Shown here piece by piece: positions 59,577 through 64,000 of a stretch of 64,000 nt of DNA. The position numbers and the translations under genes were made by a program. The number at the start of each line of letters is the position of its first letter. Positions within the stretch are counted from its first letter, which is position 1. This DNA comes from Candidatus Vesicomyosocius okutanii (GTDB lineage: Bacteria > Pseudomonadota > Gammaproteobacteria > PS1 > Pseudothioglobaceae): the NCBI RefSeq assembly GCF_000010405.1, contig NC_009465.1, positions 1 through 64,000 of the forward strand, given 5' to 3'. A model generated the notes under the pieces. That model saw only the letters and a program-made list of their open reading frames with translations. It was not told where the DNA came from and made no database searches.

Positions 59577-59815
59577 GCAAAAAAAGATGCACTAGTTGTA
59601 GTTGGTGGTTTCTTTAATAACAAATTAATATACTCTATCAAGCACGATAAAAATTTGCACAAAAGTGTTTATAATTATGAAAAAACTTTTAATATTGTGC
59701 TATTTTAAATGGACTATTATTAGTATTATCATAAATTTTGTAACAATGTTGTTTAATGATTATAGTATACAAATTATAGCACAAAAAATTTTAAGTAATT
59801 TATTATGGAGTGTTT

Positions 59816-61099
59816 ATGAAGGTTTTAGTTATTGGGGGTGGGGGTCGTGAACACGCTTTGGCTTGGCAGTGTAGTAAATTTGATACAGTAAGTCACGTGT
59901 TTGTTGCTCCTGGTAATGCTGGTACACAGTTAGAAACTAAATTGACTAATATTAATATCCTTACGGATGATATAGTAGGTTTAATTAATTTTGTAAAAAC
60001 CAATCAAGTAGATTTAACCATTGTTGGCCCTGAAGCTCCATTGGTAATAGGTATAGTTGATCGTTTTCAATACGAAGGATTAGCAATTTTTGGGCCAACT
60101 AAGGCTGCCTCTCAACTTGAGTGGTCTAAAGTATTTTGTAAGTATTTCTTGGAGCGTCATAATATTCCTACAGCGCATTATGGTGTATTTACCGAAGTAG
60201 AACTTGCTATCGAATATGTTAAGAATCAAGGTACACCTATTGTAATTAAGGCTGATGGTTTAGCTTCGGGAAAGGGTGTGATTATTGCTTATACACAATT
60301 TGAAGCTAAAAATGTTATTATTGATATGCTACAAGGTAATTGTTTCGGTAAGGCAGGTTTATGTGTGGTGATTGAGGAGTTTTTGAGTGGTGAAGAAGCA
60401 AGTTTTATTGTGATGTGTGATGGTAAAAATATTTTGCCAATGGCAACTTCACAAGATCATAAAGCTCGTGATAATGATGATAAAGGTCCAAATACTGGTG
60501 GTATGGGTGCTTATTCTCCAACGCCTATTATTACTGATGAAATTTTTCAATCAGTAATGGATACCATTATTTATCCAACTGTTAATGCAATGGCAGAAGA
60601 AGGAAATATTTACACAGGATTCTTATATGTAGGGTTAATGATTGACCAAGATAATAATTTTAAAGTATTAGAGTATAACTGTCGCTTTGGTGATCCTGAA
60701 ACCCAGCCGATTATGATGCGCCTCAAGTCTAATTTAGCAGATTTATGTTTATTAGCAACACAACAAAGCTTAGATCAAGCGAATATTAAGTGGGATGAGC
60801 GTATTTGTTTAGGTGTAGTTTTAGCTGCAAAAGGCTATCCAAATACTTATAATACTAATGAATTAATTATATTGCCAGAAGATAGTCAAGATACCAAAGT
60901 TTTTCACGCAGGAACAAAACTAGAAAATGGTAAAGTGTTTTCTAGTGGAGGGCGTGTTTTATGTGTAACTGCTTTGGGTGAAAATATTTATAGTGCACAA
61001 ACGAAGGCTTATAAGTTGGTAAAAAGAATCAATTGGGATGGTTCTTATTATCGAGATGATATTGGATTTAAAGCTATTAAAAGACTATATTCTATTTAA
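59816..61099 (+). CDS. purD: Phosphoribosylamine-glycine ligase
   Basis: PurD forms GAR in purine synthesis. The 427-residue ATP-grasp protein has VLVIGGGGREHALAW at residues 3-17, VVGPEAPLV near 70-78, IKADGLASGKGV, the PMATSQDHKARDNDDKGPNTGGMGAYSP motif and EYNCRFGDPETQ. The GTG two codons earlier is less likely; the ATG at 59816 follows a GGAG ribosome binding site by five bases. Confidence 0.96.
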   Translation: MKVLVIGGGGREHALAWQCSKFDTVSHVFVAPGNAGTQLETKLTNINILTDDIVGLINFVKTNQVDLTIVGPEAPLVIGIVDRFQYEGLAIFGPTKAASQLEWSKVFCKYFLERHNIPTAHYGVFTEVELAIEYVKNQGTPIVIKADGLASGKGVIIAYTQFEAKNVIIDMLQGNCFGKAGLCVVIEEFLSGEEASFIVMCDGKNILPMATSQDHKARDNDDKGPNTGGMGAYSPTPIITDEIFQSVMDTIIYPTVNAMAEEGNIYTGFLYVGLMIDQDNNFKVLEYNCRFGDPETQPIMMRLKSNLADLCLLATQQSLDQANIKWDERICLGVVLAAKGYPNTYNTNELIILPEDSQDTKVFHAGTKLENGKVFSSGGRVLCVTALGENIYSAQTKAYKLVKRINWDGSYYRDDIGFKAIKRLYSI

Positions 61100-61120
61100 G
61101 TATTATTCTAATACTTAAAT
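61094..61120 (+). terminator. Terminator hairpin over the purD stop codon
   Basis: ATTTAAGTATTA, loop TTC, and its exact complement form a perfect 12-bp stem that includes the TAA stop. A T-rich stretch (TTATCTTTTC) follows. All but two pairs are A-T, so strength is moderate. Confidence 0.6.
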
Positions 61121-61655
61121 TTATCTTTTCTCTTAATAGAAAAATTTAATTTTTTAAAAAGGTTATCTTTTTGTGATAAGTTGATTATAAGTTATAGTAA
61201 GTTTAGTTTTCACTTGAAAATCCGTTGTATCGCAATAATAGAGGTATGCTTAACACTATTTAATCAACTATTAGAATTTAAACAATAGTGTTGAAATGAT
61301 TAGCTGTTATACACTAATTACCAATCATGGCAGTAGGGTGAAGCAGGTGTAATTAATAAAATTAGCATTTTTAGGTTATACTATGTTGTCGATAAAGAAA
61401 GCTACAGTTTAAAATTTAAATACTTAATTTAATCAAGTATTAGTGGATAGTAATAGTTGTACTGATTTTGACTATTGAAAGATAGTGTAATTAAGCTTGA
61501 AATCAGTAGTATCGATTTTTTGTCAAAGTAATAACATGATAAATAAATAATTGAATTAGATAAGTTATGAGATTTGCTAAATATAAGAGTTGTGTTGCTA
61601 AATTGAAATGCGTATCATAGCTTTAACAAATAATAAACACTGTTAATCATTTACT
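61100..61655. other. Gene-free spacer between purD and the BON gene
   Basis: 556 bp between convergent genes. No credible frame. Besides the purD terminator there are two inverted repeats: AACACTATT at 61252-61260 with its complement at 61284-61292, and AATACTT/AAGTATT at 61419-61441 with a 9-base loop. None has a U-run. A decayed gene is possible but not recognisable. Confidence 0.4.
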
Positions 61656-62363
61656 CTAGTGAACATTTCTATTTAATACCCTTATTTGATGTTTTAGATT
61701 AGCTTTTTTTACTTCAAGTTTAGCTTTTTGTTCATTTTCAAGCGATTTAAGTCTATCACGTTCTATTTCAGCTTTGGGGCGAGTTTTTATGTAATCAAAT
61801 AATTTGATAACCTTGCAAACACCTCTGGCTTTAGCGGCAGTTTTGGCGGCCATGTCTGCCTCTCGTTTAGTTACGGCACCCATAAGATAAACTACTTGAT
61901 TTTCAGTCATCACCTGAACGTGGGTTGGATGAAATACTTCTTGATTCTGAAATAGGAATTCAACTTGTATAGTGATGGTTGAATCTTTAGCTCTACTAAG
62001 TAGTCCATTTGAAGGGCCTAATTTAATTTCATTAAATACTTGTGAAATTTTTGGTACTTGAAGTTGTGCTTGTTTACTTACATAAATACGTATCTTAGGT
62101 GTTGTTACTTCTCCAGTAATGAGTACTGTTTTGTTATAAACCATGAAATTAAGATGTGCATTATTTAATATTACATCTTTGTTAGACCAGGTAAATAACC
62201 TTAGAGCAATGGTTTTATCATCTAATACTTCTCCAGCACTACGCCTGTCATTACTTACTGAGATAATTGAGCTAACAGTTGAAACACCTTGAATAGCTGA
62301 TACACAAGCTGTTAGAAGTAAGAAGTTTGCCATTAGAAGTGTTAATAGAATGAATTTTTTCAT
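61656..62363 (-). CDS. BON-domain lipoprotein (DolP/OsmY-like)
   Basis: An outer-membrane lipoprotein probably related to DolP (YraP), which keeps the outer membrane intact. The 235-residue product has a signal peptide with lipobox LTAC (cysteine at residue 20), followed by two BON domains (about residues 50-115, with YNKTVLITGEV; and 130-190, with ENQVVYLMGAVTKREADMA) and a charged helical tail absent from E. coli DolP. It is divergent from rsmI, in line with the rsmI/dolP neighbourhood of other gammaproteobacteria. Confidence 0.85.
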   Translation of the reverse strand: MKKFILLTLLMANFLLLTACVSAIQGVSTVSSIISVSNDRRSAGEVLDDKTIALRLFTWSNKDVILNNAHLNFMVYNKTVLITGEVTTPKIRIYVSKQAQLQVPKISQVFNEIKLGPSNGLLSRAKDSTITIQVEFLFQNQEVFHPTHVQVMTENQVVYLMGAVTKREADMAAKTAAKARGVCKVIKLFDYIKTRPKAEIERDRLKSLENEQKAKLEVKKANLKHQIRVLNRNVH

Positions 62364-62681
62364 GATGTTATGTCTTTACTTTACACACTATATTTAAAAT
62401 ATTTTAAATCAGATTTAAGTCTAATGAGATCAAATTTGTACAGATAATTTTGATATTTTTTATTTTTGAATAATTATTTATATCATAGAACTGAAGGAAT
62501 TGTTAGCACGATATATATTTTCAATAAAAACTAGTATTTAGTTGATTTTATCAAGCATAATAATATTTAATTTTACTCAATCATGATTTAATATTTTTTT
62601 AATGAGTTTAATATGTTATTTGAATAAATATGTCAATAAAATTTCTTTTATCTGATAGTTAATTTTTTTGTAAAACTGAAT
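62364..62681. other. Divergent spacer between the BON gene and rsmI
   Basis: 318 bp that must hold both promoters. A perfect 18-bp palindrome of A and T only lies at 62392-62409 (half-site ATTTAAAAT), 29 bp before the BON gene start. No clear -35/-10 pair is seen; no open frame of note. Confidence 0.4.
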
Positions 62682-63512
62682 ATGAATGGAACGCTTTATA
62701 TTATCGCTACACCAATTGGAAATTTAAATGATATCACTTTTAGAGCTATTGAAACGTTAAAAACAGTTGATATTATTCTAGCAGAGGATATATGTCACTC
62801 TAAACGCTTACTTAATCATTATGATATTACAACATCCATGTATACTTTTCATGAACATAATGAAAGATGTAAAACCCCTGATATAATAAATAAATTATTA
62901 AAAGGAAAGCATTTTGCATTGATTAGTGACGCAGGAACGCCACTTATTAGCGACCCAGGTCATGTATTAGTGATAGAGGCGAAAAAAGTAGGTATTAACG
63001 TATCGCCTATCCCTGGTTCTAATGCAATGATTAGTGCAATTAGTGTATCAGGAATTGCTAGTAACAAGTTCAGTTTTTTTGGTTTTTTGCCTAGTAAACA
63101 ATCGGCGCGTCTTAAGGTGATTCAATCCATTGTAAATATCAATGAAATGGCTATTTTTTATGAATCACCTAATCGTATTCTTTCCTGTGCGCAAGATTTA
63201 CAAACAGTATTGGGTAATGAACGTATTGTTTGCTTTGCCAAAGAACTGACTAAGTTGTTTGAGACTATTAAGACAAATACATTGCCTCAGTTGATTGATT
63301 ATTTACAAGCAGATAATACACACCAAAAAGGTGAATTTGTGATTCTTATTTCTGCAGCAAAGAAAAACAATGAAGTCTCAGGAGAAGAAATGTTGAATAA
63401 AGTATTACCAATTTTGCTCATTGAGATGGGTGCGGCAAAAGCAGCTAGGCTTGTAGCTAAAATGACTGGTTTTGATAAAAGATACTGCTATCAAAGAGCT
63501 ATTGAGTTATAA
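62682..63512 (+). CDS. rsmI: 16S rRNA 2'-O-ribose C1402 methyltransferase RsmI
   Basis: RsmI methylates C1402 in the decoding centre. The 276-residue tetrapyrrole-methylase-fold protein has LYIIATPIGNLNDITFRAIETL at residues 5-26, AEDICHSKRLLNHY, the ALISDAGTPLISDPG motif and PIPGSNAMISA, then FFGFLPSK and FYESPNRI. In other gammaproteobacteria lpoA, yraN and diaA lie between rsmI and dolP; here they are absent. Confidence 0.96.
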   Translation: MNGTLYIIATPIGNLNDITFRAIETLKTVDIILAEDICHSKRLLNHYDITTSMYTFHEHNERCKTPDIINKLLKGKHFALISDAGTPLISDPGHVLVIEAKKVGINVSPIPGSNAMISAISVSGIASNKFSFFGFLPSKQSARLKVIQSIVNINEMAIFYESPNRILSCAQDLQTVLGNERIVCFAKELTKLFETIKTNTLPQLIDYLQADNTHQKGEFVILISAAKKNNEVSGEEMLNKVLPILLIEMGAAKAARLVAKMTGFDKRYCYQRAIEL

Positions 63513-63751
63513 GTATCTTTTATAAACCTTTATACAAAGTATGCTTACTTTGATAACAACACCAGTTAAAAACTATTACCCATAATTTTATTTTTAAAAA
63601 ATATAATTTGCATTATAGATGAGGAATAAGATAGGGTTATAGTAAGTTGTGCTATTTTATGGTGTTGTATGGGTAATATAATGGTTGTTTATATTGACGA
63701 ATAAGACATTAATAATATTACAATCCAATAAATGGTAATATTGTTAAGAGA

Positions 63752-64000
63752 TTATAAGTTAATTAGTTTTTTATACAACTGATTAGTTTTATGGGTTAAA
63801 TCAGTAATTTCTAGGTTATTTTCAATGATATCAGTAGGTAATTTTTCACGCAATTTTAAGCGTAATGCATGACTAAATTGTGTAGAAACCATATTTTTTG
63901 CTTCATTTGTATCAATATTATCACGATTAATCAATCTTTTCAATTGTTGTTCTTTATTGCAGTTAATAATAATTGCTCTATTAAACAAATGAGTAAGATT
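63752..64000 (-). CDS. coaE: Dephospho-CoA kinase, 3' end only
   Basis: CoaE phosphorylates dephospho-CoA, the last step of coenzyme A synthesis. Only the C-terminal 82 residues are in the window; the gene continues past the right edge. The visible part has HLFNRAIIINCNKEQQLKRLINRD followed by MVSTQFSHALRLKLREKLPTDIIENN, which matches the CoaE lid and C-terminal helix region (the R..R...AD-IINN pattern). The ATP-binding N-terminus lies outside. Confidence 0.85.
   Translation of the reverse strand, partial: NLTHLFNRAIIINCNKEQQLKRLINRDNIDTNEAKNMVSTQFSHALRLKLREKLPTDIIENNLEITDLTHKTNQLYKKLINL

Noticed and set aside
62392-62409. 18-bp perfect palindrome upstream of the BON gene
   Set aside because: Made only of A and T in an AT-rich spacer, so chance is likely. 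Noted in the spacer entry but not promoted to a finding.
63535-63552. CAAAGTA/TACTTTG stem after rsmI
   Set aside because: 7-bp stem without a U-run; too weak to call a terminator.

Overview
The window opens exactly at the start codon of dnaA and holds 64 kb of a compact, very AT-rich bacterial chromosome with about 56 intact protein genes, two clearly broken genes and three tRNAs. The gene content points to a gammaproteobacterium: petABC-sspAB, metY-rimP-nusA-infB-rbfA-truB, uppS-cdsA-dxr, and rsmI beside a BON lipoprotein. Phosphoribulokinase next to gyrB implies Calvin-cycle autotrophy. With the strong AT bias, gene decay and absence of mobile elements, this fits a genome-reduced thioautotrophic endosymbiont of the Candidatus Vesicomyosocius okutanii / Ruthia magnifica (vesicomyid clam symbiont) type. 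The organism name is inferred from gene content and composition, not from a search.

Layout. 0-5 kb: dnaA, dnaN, gyrB with a candidate oriC between dnaA and dnaN; this part is noticeably more AT-rich than the rest. 5-11 kb: phosphoribulokinase, a pyrD-leuS pair, bioD, then sspB/sspA. 11-14 kb: cytochrome bc1 complex (petABC), read toward sspAB, and a dciA-like gene divergent from secA. 14-20 kb: secA, pyrC, ribF, separated by gene-poor spacers. 20-25 kb: a tight leftward chain purC, DUF2797 gene, FKBP, alaC, P-loop NTPase gene, metA. 25-30 kb: a small secreted unknown, then the leftward chain uppS-cdsA-dxr-M23 peptidase, and hisF.

30.5-43 kb is a respiratory island: SCO-like protein, heme O synthase, DUF2970, heme A synthase, DUF2189, coxB-coxA-small ORF-ctaG-coxC, DUF2909, SURF1, and ccoNOQP. 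It encodes both an aa3-type and a cbb3-type oxidase with their assembly factors. A perfect FNR/ANR box lies upstream of ccoN in class II promoter geometry, and a perfect 30-bp palindrome lies in the coxB leader. Together with petABC this gives a full quinol-to-oxygen chain with oxygen-dependent choice of terminal oxidase.

43-64 kb: tRNA-Thr, a frameshifted lolA, ftsK, trxB, tRNA-Phe, a gene-free stretch with a strong hairpin, pyrB-ruvX, a multiply frameshifted mltB-type transglycosylase, apbE, crcB, gshB, initiator tRNA with terminator, rimP-nusA-infB-rbfA-truB, purD, a BON-domain lipoprotein, rsmI, and the 3' end of coaE cut by the window edge.

No CRISPR array, insertion sequence, prophage or toxin system was seen. 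The items most worth a second look are regulatory and structural: the FNR-ccoN promoter, the coxB leader palindrome, a 17-bp perfect inverted repeat inside infB, the hairpin element near 47.8 kb, and the decay of envelope genes (lolA, mltB).
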